Numbered from the stretch's first letter, positions 43,881 through 53,279 are shown. The stretch is 64,000 nucleotides of DNA from JAVBLY01 sp031553035 (GCA_031553035.1 JAVBLY010000004.1:111719-175718); one strand, 5' to 3'. A program made the numbers and translations. The notes: generated by a model not told the origin, from the sequence alone.

Positions 43881-44409
43881 AATCACAATGATGAGGATAA
43901 TACTTATACCTGTTTTTATCGTTGTATTGATGCTTGGGTATAACTACTGGGCAACCGGAATATTTGTATTTGCAGCACTTTCAGATGCTGTGGACGGACA
44001 TTTGGCAAGAAAACTCAACCTGGTTACAAATTTCGGAAAGCTTATGGACCCGCTGGCCGACAAACTTTTAGTTTTTTCGGCGTTGCTGTGCCTTATTGAG
44101 CTGGGAACAGTGCCGGCTTGGATGGTAATTATCATTCTTGCACGTGAGTTGACCATAACATCATTAAGGTCAATTGCTGCAAGTGAAGGCATCGTTATAG
44201 CAGCCGGTATGTCGGGTAAGATAAAGACTGTCCTCCAGATGGTCGCAATACCGCTTTTGCTGCTTAACAACTGGCCTTTTGTATACATCGGTATACCAAT
44301 GGATCAGATTTTCTTATGGGCAGCGCTGGCAATGACATTATATTCCGGAATCGAGTATCTGATCAAAAACAGGAAAGTATTCAGCATGAAGGAAGAGAAG
44401 GCGAAATAA
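43864..44409 (+). CDS. pgsA: CDP-diacylglycerol-glycerol-3-phosphate 3-phosphatidyltransferase
   Basis: 181 residues, about five membrane segments. The CDP-alcohol phosphotransferase motif DAVDGHLAR, then G-x3-D-x3-D (GKLMDPLADK), is intact. It makes phosphatidylglycerol phosphate. The start overlaps rimO by 17 nt and the stop precedes cinA by one base. Confidence 0.94.
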   Translation: MNLPNKITMMRIILIPVFIVVLMLGYNYWATGIFVFAALSDAVDGHLARKLNLVTNFGKLMDPLADKLLVFSALLCLIELGTVPAWMVIIILARELTITSLRSIAASEGIVIAAGMSGKIKTVLQMVAIPLLLLNNWPFVYIGIPMDQIFLWAALAMTLYSGIEYLIKNRKVFSMKEEKAK

Positions 44410-44410
44410 A

Positions 44411-45655
44411 ATGAATGCAACAATATTAAGTATAGGAACAGAACTGCTCTTCGGTCAGATCGTAAATACAAATGCCGCATATATATCCCAGAATCTCCAG
44501 TTACTGGGCATAAACGTCATGTATCATTACACAGTGGGCGACAACCCCCAGAGAGTAAAGGAAACCCTTGAACTGGCTCTTTCACAGACAGATATCGTCA
44601 TTGCCACCGGCGGTCTCGGGCCTACACAGGACGATCTGACTAAGGAAGTGATATGCGAAACTATGGGCTACCAGCTGGTTTTACACGAACCGACCATGGA
44701 ACACCTCAATTCATTTTTTAAAAAATATAACCGTAAAATGACGGAAAATAATGTGAAACAGGCATATGTGCCGGACGGCGGAACTGTTTTTACAAACGAT
44801 TCAGGCACTGCGCCGGGGTTTGCTGTGGAAAAAGATGGGAAAACAGTGATGGCAATGCCCGGACCTCCAAAAGAAATGAAAGTCATGATGCAGGACCATG
44901 TTATTCCATATCTTGAAAAGATGTCGGACAGCGTTATCAGATACAAGATACTCAGGCTCTACGGTGTGGGAGAATCAGCACTTGAGACCGATCTTAAGGA
45001 ACTGATCGATGATCAGACCGATCCAACGCTGGCAACATATGCGAAAGAAGGCGAGGTGGCCTTAAGAGTAGCGTCCAAAAGGAAGACTGCCGGAGAAGCC
45101 CAGAATGCAGTAGATTCAATGGTTGAAAAAGTCAAGGCTATCTCCGGTCAATTTATATACAGTGAAAACGACGAGGATATCCATATGGTCGTCGGTAGCA
45201 AGCTTATTAAGCGAGGACTCACCCTGGCCTCGGCAGAATCATGTACAGGCGGTTTATTCGCAAAAAGAATGACCGACGTACCCGGCATTTCTGCTGTATT
45301 CGACAGAGGATTTGTCACGTATTCCAACGATGCAAAGATAGAAGAACTGGGTGTTTCGGAAGAAACTCTCAAAGCCCACGGTGCCGTCAGTAAAGAAACA
45401 GCCGTTGAAATGGCCAAAGGTGCTCGCGAATTTTCCGGCACAGATATAGGGATCTCCGTAACAGGTGTTGCAGGTCCTGACGGCGGTACTGAAGAAAAGC
45501 CTATTGGACTTGCCCATATCTGCGTCGCTTATAAAGATAAGGTCTACACCAGAAAAACCGACGCCAGAGACAGGGGCAGACAATGGAACAGAAACTGGTT
45601 CTGTCTTGCCATGTATAACCTGGTTAATAATGTATTGGATGAAAACCTCGAATAA
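44411..45655 (+). CDS. cinA: CinA family nicotinamide-nucleotide amidase / competence-associated protein
   Basis: 414 residues. The N-terminal MoaB/CinA domain (SIGTELLFGQIVNTN and ATGGLGPTQDDLTKE) is linked to a C-terminal PncC amidase-like domain (SAESCTGGLFAKR and SVTGVAGPDGG). By family knowledge the amidase half converts NMN to nicotinate mononucleotide. cinA-recA is conserved in Firmicutes, sometimes co-induced in competence. Here recA also has its own promoter. Confidence 0.92.
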   Translation: MNATILSIGTELLFGQIVNTNAAYISQNLQLLGINVMYHYTVGDNPQRVKETLELALSQTDIVIATGGLGPTQDDLTKEVICETMGYQLVLHEPTMEHLNSFFKKYNRKMTENNVKQAYVPDGGTVFTNDSGTAPGFAVEKDGKTVMAMPGPPKEMKVMMQDHVIPYLEKMSDSVIRYKILRLYGVGESALETDLKELIDDQTDPTLATYAKEGEVALRVASKRKTAGEAQNAVDSMVEKVKAISGQFIYSENDEDIHMVVGSKLIKRGLTLASAESCTGGLFAKRMTDVPGISAVFDRGFVTYSNDAKIEELGVSEETLKAHGAVSKETAVEMAKGAREFSGTDIGISVTGVAGPDGGTEEKPIGLAHICVAYKDKVYTRKTDARDRGRQWNRNWFCLAMYNLVNNVLDENLE

Positions 45656-45770
45656 TGAATGTATTTGCATAAATTTCAATTGGTAAATATTTACATATTT
45701 GTTGTGTTATGATAAAATGCAGGTGTTCCTGACGGGATATCCGCATTTTCATTTTGTAATAAAAAAACTG

Positions 45771-45818
45771 TTGACTTAATGTTATTAACACAGTAGAATA
45801 GACAAAGAACATACGTTC
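45771..45818 (+). promoter_or_regulatory. recA promoter with SOS (LexA/DinR) box
   Basis: TTGACT (45771-45776) and TAGAAT (45794-45799) are 17 nt apart. GAAC-ATAC-GTTC (45807-45818) is a perfect match to the Gram-positive LexA/DinR core GAAC-N4-GTTC and covers the transcription start. A weaker hairpin with AAAATGC and GCATTTT arms (45714-45749) may end the cinA transcript. Confidence 0.87.
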
Positions 45819-45850
45819 TTGTACTCATTGGTAATTAGGAGGTCCGTAAT

Positions 45851-46918
45851 ATGGCCATAAATAACGAAGAAAAAAATAAAGCCCTGGAAGCTGCTTTAAA
45901 CCAAATCGAGAAGCAGTTCGGTAAAGGATCTATAATGAGACTGGGCGACGATGAATCCAGACTTAACATAGAAGCAATACCTACAGGTTCAGTAAGTTTG
46001 GATTTAGCAACCGGCATAGGAGGAATACCCAAGGGAAGAATTATAGAAGTATACGGACCTGAAAGTTCAGGTAAAACCACATTGACCCTTCATGTCATTG
46101 CAGAAGCCCAGAAAATGGGAGGCAAAGCAGCATTTATCGATGCTGAGCATGCCCTCGATCCCGAATATGCGAAGAAACTTGGAGTGGATGTTGACGAGCT
46201 TCTTGTGTCCCAGCCGGATACAGGAGAACAGGCCCTTGAAATATGCGAAATGCTTGTACGAAGCGGAGCAATCGACATCGTTGTGGTCGACTCTGTTGCT
46301 GCTTTGGTTCCAAGAGCGGAAATACAGGGGGAAATGGGAGATTCTCACGTAGGGCTTCAGGCAAGACTGATGTCACAGGCATTGAGAAAGCTGGCAGGAG
46401 CAATAAGCAAATCCAATACCAGCGCAATCTTTATCAATCAGCTGAGAGAAAAGGTTGGAGTAATGTATGGTAATCCGGAAGTGACTTCCGGCGGAAGAGC
46501 TCTTAAATTTTACTCATCCATGAGAATAGACGTAAGAAGAATAGAAACGATCAAACAGGGTGATCAGATGCTTGGCAACAGAACAAGAGCCAAGATAGTA
46601 AAGAACAAAGTCGCTCCTCCTTTCAAGCAGGCGGAATTCGACATCATGTATGGTAAAGGAATTTCAAAAGCGGGAGACATTGTAGACTGCGCTTCAAAAG
46701 AAGGGATTATTGAAAAAGCCGGCTCCTGGTACAGCTACGACGGAAATCGTATCGGGCAGGGCAGAGAGAATGCAAAAACCTTCTTAGAAGATAACCCTGA
46801 GATAGCGGCTAAGATAGAAGCACTTGTTATCGAAGCTATAGCGCCGGCAAAACAGAAAGACGATACATCACAAGAAGATGACATCCAAGTCGACGAAGAT
46901 GGCGTAATTATAGAATAA
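45851..46918 (+). CDS. recA: Recombinase RecA
   Basis: 355 residues. The Walker A is GPESSGKTTLTL, and the LREKVGVMYGNPEVTSGGRALKF DNA-binding L2 region (given here for its position near residue 200) is typical. It forms the recombination filament and triggers LexA cleavage. The acidic C-terminus is intact. Confidence 0.98.
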   Translation: MAINNEEKNKALEAALNQIEKQFGKGSIMRLGDDESRLNIEAIPTGSVSLDLATGIGGIPKGRIIEVYGPESSGKTTLTLHVIAEAQKMGGKAAFIDAEHALDPEYAKKLGVDVDELLVSQPDTGEQALEICEMLVRSGAIDIVVVDSVAALVPRAEIQGEMGDSHVGLQARLMSQALRKLAGAISKSNTSAIFINQLREKVGVMYGNPEVTSGGRALKFYSSMRIDVRRIETIKQGDQMLGNRTRAKIVKNKVAPPFKQAEFDIMYGKGISKAGDIVDCASKEGIIEKAGSWYSYDGNRIGQGRENAKTFLEDNPEIAAKIEALVIEAIAPAKQKDDTSQEDDIQVDEDGVIIE

Positions 46919-46942
46919 TGGCATAGAATTAAAAATTAAAAT

Positions 46943-46975
46943 GGCTGAAGGGTGATCTGCTCTTCAGCTTTTTTG
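46943..46975 (+). terminator. Terminator after recA
   Basis: GCTGAAG and CTTCAGC form a 7-bp stem around an 11-nt loop, followed by six T residues. Confidence 0.87.
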
Positions 46976-47030
46976 AAATTATAGTTATAAAATGGAAATA
47001 GTACTTACATTGTAGTAAAATCTTATTCAT

Positions 47031-47642
47031 ATGACACATTTAAAAAACTTAGATATATTAAATATCAATAAACATGGCAGAACATATTATGGTTCCGATC
47101 AGGAATGGTATGAAAAAGGGATACAGCGTTATTCAGGATGCGGCCCTACAGTTTGTGCAAATGCAGTTTTATATCTGTCTGGTCGTAATAAAGAAAATAT
47201 GAATGGGATAGATTGGCGATACATCCACGGACTTATGGAAGATGTTTGGGAATATGTGACACCGGGGCAATTGGGAGTAAACAGCACAAAAGCGCTGGCA
47301 GAAGGACTTTTGAAATATTCTGAGTCTGAATCCATCGATCTTAGCATCGATAGTCTTGACATCGATCGAAGCAGAAAGAAACGAGTTGATTTTGGAACGC
47401 TGTCAGCTTTTTTAAAAAAATCGTTTTTAAATAACAACCCTGTAGCATTCCTGAATCTGTCAAACGGCGATATTAATAACCTTGAAAGCTGGCATTGGGT
47501 TCTGGCGGTAGGTCTGAATGATGAAATGCTGACAGTATATGATCAAGGGAAGAAGAAGGATATCGATCTTAGAAAGTGGCTTAATACGACTTTGCTCGGT
47601 GGCGGATTCGTATCCATAGGAAAACGAGATAAATTGCTCTGA
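47031..47642 (+). CDS. C39-like (papain-fold) cysteine peptidase-like protein
   Basis: 203 residues, no signal peptide. GCGPTVCANAV holds the probable catalytic Cys of the C39-like papain fold, and a His-containing WHWVLAVG strand followed by an Asp (VYDQGKK) fits the rest of the triad. Its substrate is unknown. There is no Shine-Dalgarno in front of the ATG, and a TAAAAT box ends only 9 nt upstream, so the mRNA may be almost leaderless. It lies between recA and the L21 leader as a single gene. Confidence 0.62.
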   Translation: MTHLKNLDILNINKHGRTYYGSDQEWYEKGIQRYSGCGPTVCANAVLYLSGRNKENMNGIDWRYIHGLMEDVWEYVTPGQLGVNSTKALAEGLLKYSESESIDLSIDSLDIDRSRKKRVDFGTLSAFLKKSFLNNNPVAFLNLSNGDINNLESWHWVLAVGLNDEMLTVYDQGKKKDIDLRKWLNTTLLGGGFVSIGKRDKLL

Positions 47643-47670
47643 AAATATTGAAAAATGCATGATTTTCATA

Positions 47671-47790
47671 TTGACACCAAATAAAATATTATGGTATTAT
47701 ATATGTCTGTGAGCCACTCAGAAAGGGTCAAGTAAAAGTCCGTATAAGCAATGGACTTACCCCGATGGTGAGACTGGATTGAGGAAGGAT
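47671..47790 (+). promoter_or_regulatory. rplU promoter and L21 leader element
   Basis: TTGACA (47671-47676) and TATTAT (47695-47700) are 18 nt apart. The 90 nt before rplU contain GTGAGCCACTC, AAAAGTCC-N10-GGACTT and GGTGAGACTGGATTGAGG, matching in order and spacing the known Firmicute ribosomal protein L21 leader, which is thought to bind L21 for feedback control. Confidence 0.75.
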
Positions 47791-47798
47791 CAATAAAC

Positions 47799-48524
47799 AT
47801 GTATGCAATTTTTGAAACAGGCGGAAAACAGTACAAGGTTGAAGCCGGTGACATCCTTAGGATCGAGACGATCGAAGGGAAAGAAAAGAGTAAGGTAAAG
47901 TTCGACAAAGTGCTGGCATTCAGCGATGGTAAAAAGACAAAGGTCGGCACACCATACCTTGAAGCCGCGACAGTCAATGCAACAATTACTGGAAACGGCA
48001 AAGGCGATAAAGTTATAATCTTCAAGTTCAAAAACAAGAAGGACTATCGTAAAAAGCAGGGACACAGACAGCCTTTCACCGAGATAGAAGTAGAAAACTT
48101 TACTATCGACGGCAAGACAGAAGGCAAAAAACCGGCAAAGAAAGCTGAAAAGCCTGCACCTAAAAAGGAAACTGCAGAGCCTAAAGCAGAAGAAACTAAA
48201 TCCGAAGCAGCAAAGAAAACCGAAACTAAAAAAGAAACTGCTAAAAAAGCTCCGGCTAAAAAGACAGATACTGATAAAAAAGAAAAAGCTGAAAAGAAGC
48301 CTGCATCCAAGAAAGCAGCTACAGCAAAGAAAGATGCAGAAAAAACTGCAACCAAAAAGGCTCCTGCTAAGGCAAAGACAGAAACAAAGAAAGACGACAC
48401 AAAGAAGCCTGCGGCTAAAAAAACTACAACAAAAGCAGCACCTAAAAAAGATACTGCAGAAAAGAAGGCTCCTGCAAAGAAGCCTGCAGCTAAAAAGACA
48501 GAAACAAAGAAAGAAGATAAATAA
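47799..48524 (+). CDS. rplU: Ribosomal protein L21 with long Lys/Ala/Pro-rich tail
   Basis: 241 residues, more than twice the usual length of about 103. Residues 1-104 are a normal L21 (MYAIFETGGKQYKVEAGD to GHRQPFTEIEVENF). The remaining 137 residues are low complexity, made of Lys, Ala, Thr, Glu and Pro in KKPAAKK, KKETAKKAPAKK and similar words, like histone H1 or bacterial AlgP/Hc1-type tails. The base composition of the tail allows a long antisense frame, which is not a gene. The reading frame is intact and terminated normally. Confidence 0.93.
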   Translation: MYAIFETGGKQYKVEAGDILRIETIEGKEKSKVKFDKVLAFSDGKKTKVGTPYLEAATVNATITGNGKGDKVIIFKFKNKKDYRKKQGHRQPFTEIEVENFTIDGKTEGKKPAKKAEKPAPKKETAEPKAEETKSEAAKKTETKKETAKKAPAKKTDTDKKEKAEKKPASKKAATAKKDAEKTATKKAPAKAKTETKKDDTKKPAAKKTTTKAAPKKDTAEKKAPAKKPAAKKTETKKEDK

Positions 48525-48644
48525 ACAAATAATACCTATTGTGAAGTTTTTTTCAAAATACGCGGCGCACGAAATGAGTGAATGAGATGAGAGAAACAAA
48601 GTAGTTTGGAAAAAAGACGAGCAAGAACGAAGGAGTGAATAGAC

Positions 48645-48905
48645 ATGGCAAGTAAAAAAGGAGTAGGTAGTTCCAAGAACGGTCGGGAGAGTGAAAGTAA
48701 ACGACTGGGAGTCAAAAGGGGCGACGGACAATATGTAAGCGCAGGAAGCATCTTGATGAGACAGCGCGGAACCAAGATCCACCCGGGTAACAATGTTGGG
48801 ATCGGCGGAGATGACACACTGTTTGCAAAGATAGACGGAACAGTAAAATTCGAAAGAATGGACAAGAAAAGAAAACAGGTAAGCGTTTACAGCAAAGAAG
48901 CATAA
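48645..48905 (+). CDS. rpmA: Ribosomal protein L27
   Basis: 86 residues, starting MASKKGVGSSKNGRESESKR. In most Firmicutes L27 has about nine more N-terminal residues, removed by the Prp protease, whose gene (ysxB) lies between rplU and rpmA. Here L27 begins at the mature Ala-Ser-Lys-Lys and no protease gene is present; the 120-nt gap holds nothing long enough. The ribosome site is AAGGAG, 12 nt before the ATG. Confidence 0.95.
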   Translation: MASKKGVGSSKNGRESESKRLGVKRGDGQYVSAGSILMRQRGTKIHPGNNVGIGGDDTLFAKIDGTVKFERMDKKRKQVSVYSKEA

Positions 48906-48909
48906 AACC

Positions 48910-48938
48910 AAAGCCCCTATAATAATAGGGGCTTTATT
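48910..48938 (+). terminator. Hairpin between rpmA and obg
   Basis: AAAGCCCCTAT pairs with ATAGGGGCTTT (11 bp, 4-nt loop). It is followed by only ATT, so it probably acts as a weak terminator or processing site that lowers obg expression. Confidence 0.6.
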
Positions 48939-48962
48939 CATGTAACAGCAAGGGAGTTATTA

Positions 48963-50252
48963 GTGTTTGTAGATAAGGCGAACATAACAATTATATCGGG
49001 AAAAGGCGGCAACGGCGCCGTTTCCTTCAGAACTGAACCGTACGTACCTGATGGCGGTCCTGACGGTGGCAATGGCGGTCGAGGCGGAGATGTAGTTTTC
49101 GTTTCCGACAGATCTCTTCGTACCCTGATGGACTTTAAATACAAAAAAAAGTATAAAGCCGATAACGGCGAAGACGGCATGCGCAAAAAAAGATTCGGTA
49201 AGGATGCTGACGACCTCATAATAAAAATTCCCTGCGGTACAATGCTCATAGATGAAGATTCGGGGAAGGTCATGCATGATTTTTCCGAGGATGGGGATAG
49301 ATTTGTTACTGCTCTGGGCGGAAAAGGCGGAAAAGGGAATGTCTATTTCAAAAACTCGGTGAGACAAACTCCTAATTTTGCTGAAGCCGGAGGCATGGGT
49401 CAGGAAAGATCAGTGGTTCTTGAGCTTAAGCTGATTGCCGACGTCGGGCTTATTGGATTTCCTAATGTAGGAAAATCCACATTGCTTTCAATGTCAACAA
49501 AAGCCAAACCTAAGATTGCAAATTATCATTTTACAACAATACACCCAAATCTGGGCGTAGTCACACTGCCCAACACAGAATTTGTGCTGGCAGATATCCC
49601 GGGCATTATAGAAGGTGCTCATGAAGGCACAGGGCTGGGTTTTGAATTTCTTAAACACGTTGAAAGAACAAGGCTGCTCATCCATGTTGTGGATGTGTCC
49701 GGTTTTGAAGGGCGTGATCCGAGAGAAGATTTTGTCATGATCAATAAGGAACTTGCCGAATACTCGAAAAAACTGGCCGGCAAACCTCAGATAGTTGCCT
49801 GCAACAAAATCGACCTGATTCCAAATGGCACCGACGATTATACCAGCTTCAAGAAATACTTAAAAACAAACGATATAGAATTTTATGAAATAAGTGCTGC
49901 GACAGGGCAGGGAGTAAAGGAACTTCTGAACCGTGCTGCCGAAGAACTGTATAAGATAGAAAGCACGGATGAACTCCTTGAAGACTACGAGATACTGGAA
50001 GTCAGACCTATAGAAGAAGACGAAGATTACAAGGTCATAAATATAGATACGGACGGAGAAAACTTCATACTTACCGGAAAGCAGCTTAAGAAAATTTTTG
50101 ACTCTACAAATTTCAATGATTTCGGTTCCCTTCGATATTTATATAAATACATCGAAAATGCGGGAATAATAGATAAACTCAAAGATATGGGACTTGAAGA
50201 AGGTGACAACATCAAAATATTCGATTATGAAATGGAATACTATGACGAATAA
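48963..50252 (+). CDS. obg: GTPase Obg
   Basis: 429 residues from a GTG behind AGGGAG. The glycine-rich Obg fold (ISGKGGNGAVSFR and PDGGNGGRGG), the G domain (GFPNVGKST, DIPGIIEG, NKIDL) and a C-terminal OCT domain are all present. It works in 50S assembly and stress control. Its gene follows rplU-rpmA as in most bacteria. Confidence 0.95.
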   Translation: MFVDKANITIISGKGGNGAVSFRTEPYVPDGGPDGGNGGRGGDVVFVSDRSLRTLMDFKYKKKYKADNGEDGMRKKRFGKDADDLIIKIPCGTMLIDEDSGKVMHDFSEDGDRFVTALGGKGGKGNVYFKNSVRQTPNFAEAGGMGQERSVVLELKLIADVGLIGFPNVGKSTLLSMSTKAKPKIANYHFTTIHPNLGVVTLPNTEFVLADIPGIIEGAHEGTGLGFEFLKHVERTRLLIHVVDVSGFEGRDPREDFVMINKELAEYSKKLAGKPQIVACNKIDLIPNGTDDYTSFKKYLKTNDIEFYEISAATGQGVKELLNRAAEELYKIESTDELLEDYEILEVRPIEEDEDYKVINIDTDGENFILTGKQLKKIFDSTNFNDFGSLRYLYKYIENAGIIDKLKDMGLEEGDNIKIFDYEMEYYDE

Positions 50253-52578
50253 CAAGGATAAAATCAAACACTATGAATCCATTCTTATTGAAAACGGTAC
50301 GCCACAGCACGTGATCGATCACTGCGAAGCTGTTACGGATATTGCACTTAAACTTGCCAAGGCGCTTAACAAGGCAGGTTTTTCTTTGGATGAAGATTTG
50401 ATTATCGCATCATCGATGCTTCATGACATTATGCGAACGGAAAAAGATCATGCGGAAGCAGGTGCAGACATAGTTAGAAAATTCGATAAGAAAGCTGCCG
50501 ATATAATATGCGTCCATATGAAACATGATTTTTCGCCCCACGTTGACGGAATAACTGAAACGGATATAGTCTGCCTGGGTGACAGAATGGTCAAGGAAGA
50601 CAGATATGTAGGATTTACGGAACGCATGAAAGATATCCTGCATAAATTCAGGGATAATAAAGAAGCGATCGAGAGAATAACAGCCAGAATGAAGACTACA
50701 AATACACTGCTATCTGAAATAGAAAAAACTACTGGCAAAACTATCGACAGGATAGCATTAGGTGATACTCTTTCCCTGGATTCCATTTTAAAAAAAGTCG
50801 AAAAACCGGGTAGATACATAGGCGGAGAGATCAATTCCGCGAACAAAGCGTTAAAAAATATAAAGACCAGGTTCACTTTTGCCTTTCCGGATGTGTACGA
50901 GATCGGCATGTCATATACCGGTCTTGAGATCATATACGGTCTTCTCAACAACGAAAAGTCCATATTCTGCGAGAGAGTATTTGCTCCTGCCGCAGATATG
51001 GAAGAAGTTTTGAGGAAAAATGATCTGCCTTTATTCACGCTTGAAACTCAGACGGATATAAAAAAGATGGACATAGTCGGTTTTACACTACAGTATGAAC
51101 TATCATATACGAATATCTTGAATATGCTGGATCTGGCGGGAATACCGTGGCTCAGCAAAGACAGAGATGAAACCTTTCCTCTGATAATCGCCGGCGGTCC
51201 CTGTGCGTTCAATCCTGAACCTCTTGCGGACATATTTGATATGGTGCTTATTGGAGACGGAGAAGAGCTGCTCATTGAGCTGTGCAGGCTCCATCAAAGG
51301 GCAAAAGACGACGGAATCGGCAAACAACTGTTTTTGCGAAAGGCCGCAGCTCTTGAAGGTGTTTATGTACCTTCGTTCTACGATCCTGAGTATGACGAGA
51401 AAGGTGTTTTTACTGGATTTAAGAGGCTTTTTGACGGTGCACCGATACAGATCCGAAAGAGAATACTTTCTGACCTTAACAAAGGCTTTTTCCCTGAAAG
51501 ACCTCTGGTGCCTCTTATCGATACTGTACACAACAGAGCTGTAATGGAGATTTTTAGAGGGTGCGGCAGAGGATGCAGGTTTTGCCAGGCCGGAATGATC
51601 TACAGACCGGTCCGGGAACGTGATAAAAACAAAATCAAAGATAGCATTTATGTCCAACTTGAGAATACTGGATACGATGAAGTTTCTCTTCTGTCCCTTT
51701 CATCAGGAGATTATTCCCGTATCGAACCTCTTGTGACAGAATTAATGGATGATCTTAAGGAAAAAGACGTGGCTTTGTCCCTTCCGTCCATGAGGCTGGA
51801 TTCACTCAATCCGGAGGTTCTAAAGAAAATCGGTGAATATCGCAAATCAAGCCTTACATTTGCACCGGAAGCAGGAACTCAGCGGCTTAGAGATGTCATA
51901 AATAAGAATATAACCGAAGAAGATATCATGAGTATGGTTGAAAAAGCTATAGAAATCGGTTGGAACAAAGTCAAATTCTACTTCATGATCGGACTTCCCA
52001 CAGAATCATACGAAGATCTCGACGGCCTGGCTGATCTTATAGATAGAGTAATGAAATATGCCCGCAGTCTTCAGGAAAAAGGAAAGCGTAATTTCAATGT
52101 AAATGTGAGTGTTTCAAACTTTGTCCCTAAGCCTAATACACCTTTTCAATGGTGCAGCGGCAATTCGGAAAAAGAATTGCTGGATAAGAACTATTATCTA
52201 AAAGACCGGCTGAAAAAAATCAAAGGTGTAAGTTTTCAGTATCACGATACCAGGCCGAGCCATATAGAAATGCTCCTGGCGAAAGGTGACAGAAATACTC
52301 TCAAAGCAATTATCAAAGCTGTGGAAAGAGGATGCAAATTCGACAGCTGGAGAGAATTTTTCAAGTATGATGAATGGCTCGGCGCCTTTGACGAGCCAGG
52401 AATTTCAACGGATACGAACCATTACACTGATATCGGTTCACAACTTCCCTGGGATATCATAGATACCGGAGTGTCAAAGGAATTTTTGATCAGCGAATAT
52501 AAAAAAGCTCTTAAGCCTGTAACGACGGCTGATTGCAAAATAAGTTGTTCTGCCTGCGGGCTGGGGTGTCAGCAATGA
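50242..52578 (+). CDS. HD domain-TIGR03960 radical SAM fusion protein
   Basis: 778 residues from the ATG at 50242, an 11-nt overlap with obg. Residues 1 to about 170 are an HD-type phosphohydrolase domain (HCEAVTDIALKLAKAL, SSMLHDIMR, DHAEAGADI). Residues about 190 onward match the TIGR03960 radical SAM family with a B12-binding-like N-terminal half and the cluster motif FRGCGRGCRFCQAG. The function of the family is not firmly known, and it is nearly always next to TIGR03936 and RNase G, a likely tie to RNA modification. A C-terminal Cys cluster (CKISCSACGLGC) ends the protein. In relatives the HD part is usually a separate protein or absent. Confidence 0.83.
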   Translation: MTNNKDKIKHYESILIENGTPQHVIDHCEAVTDIALKLAKALNKAGFSLDEDLIIASSMLHDIMRTEKDHAEAGADIVRKFDKKAADIICVHMKHDFSPHVDGITETDIVCLGDRMVKEDRYVGFTERMKDILHKFRDNKEAIERITARMKTTNTLLSEIEKTTGKTIDRIALGDTLSLDSILKKVEKPGRYIGGEINSANKALKNIKTRFTFAFPDVYEIGMSYTGLEIIYGLLNNEKSIFCERVFAPAADMEEVLRKNDLPLFTLETQTDIKKMDIVGFTLQYELSYTNILNMLDLAGIPWLSKDRDETFPLIIAGGPCAFNPEPLADIFDMVLIGDGEELLIELCRLHQRAKDDGIGKQLFLRKAAALEGVYVPSFYDPEYDEKGVFTGFKRLFDGAPIQIRKRILSDLNKGFFPERPLVPLIDTVHNRAVMEIFRGCGRGCRFCQAGMIYRPVRERDKNKIKDSIYVQLENTGYDEVSLLSLSSGDYSRIEPLVTELMDDLKEKDVALSLPSMRLDSLNPEVLKKIGEYRKSSLTFAPEAGTQRLRDVINKNITEEDIMSMVEKAIEIGWNKVKFYFMIGLPTESYEDLDGLADLIDRVMKYARSLQEKGKRNFNVNVSVSNFVPKPNTPFQWCSGNSEKELLDKNYYLKDRLKKIKGVSFQYHDTRPSHIEMLLAKGDRNTLKAIIKAVERGCKFDSWREFFKYDEWLGAFDEPGISTDTNHYTDIGSQLPWDIIDTGVSKEFLISEYKKALKPVTTADCKISCSACGLGCQQ

Positions 52579-53279
52579 AATATATAATTAAATTCAAAAA
52601 AGAAGGAAGAATACGCTTTATATCACACCTGGACCTTCAGAAGGTGTTTCTCAGGATATTTCGAATCATAGGTATCAAGCCCAGATATTCCAATGGTTTC
52701 AACCCACACCCAAAGCTAAGTTTTGCTCTTCCTTTATCACTTGGATTCGCATCTGAGGCTGAGTATCTGGAACTGGAAACCGAATCTGAAACCGGTTTTG
52801 ATATCGACGATGTGATCTGTAAGCTTGAAAAATATCTGCCGGACGGACTCAGCATCGTTTACATTGGGAAAAAGCCTGATTTTCTCAATAAAAAGCTTGC
52901 TTCGTACATAGACTGTACCCAATACTCGGCAGTTTGCCCCAAGATTGACGAACCGGAAAAAGCATTAAAAAAATATCTGGGACAGAAACATATATCATAT
53001 GAGAAAACCAGCCGAAAAAATGGTAAAACCAAAGAAATCGATCTAAAACCCTCTATCCATAAAATGGAAATCAAGTCGATTGACGATAATAATATTCGGT
53101 TAACCATGCTTCTTCATGCAGGTAATGATTCAGTTCTTAATCCAACTGTCCTAATAGAAAATCTTTATAAATATTTAGAAATCCCTCTTGATATAAATCA
53201 GCTTTCTATAACCAGAATGCGGGTATATTTAGCCGTTAACGGCACTTTGTCAGATGCCGATCACATTATCATCAACTAA
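52575..53279 (+). CDS. TIGR03936 family radical SAM-associated protein (DUF2344)
   Basis: 234 residues from the ATG at 52575, overlapping the upstream stop by 4 nt (ATGA). The pattern FISHLDLQKVFLRIFRIIG, then SNGFNPHPKLSFALPL, is the family signature. It has no radical SAM cluster itself and is thought to partner the TIGR03960 protein. The RNase G gene often found next is missing. An overlap with TIGR03960 implies a fixed ratio. Confidence 0.88.
   Translation: MKYIIKFKKEGRIRFISHLDLQKVFLRIFRIIGIKPRYSNGFNPHPKLSFALPLSLGFASEAEYLELETESETGFDIDDVICKLEKYLPDGLSIVYIGKKPDFLNKKLASYIDCTQYSAVCPKIDEPEKALKKYLGQKHISYEKTSRKNGKTKEIDLKPSIHKMEIKSIDDNNIRLTMLLHAGNDSVLNPTVLIENLYKYLEIPLDINQLSITRMRVYLAVNGTLSDADHIIIN

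Noticed and set aside
47790..48941. Long minus-strand open frame antisense to rplU (383 codons)
   Set aside because: It is a by-product of Lys-rich codons read backwards: Phe/Cys/Leu/Ser monotony, no ribosome site, and it covers rplU and rpmA, which are certain.
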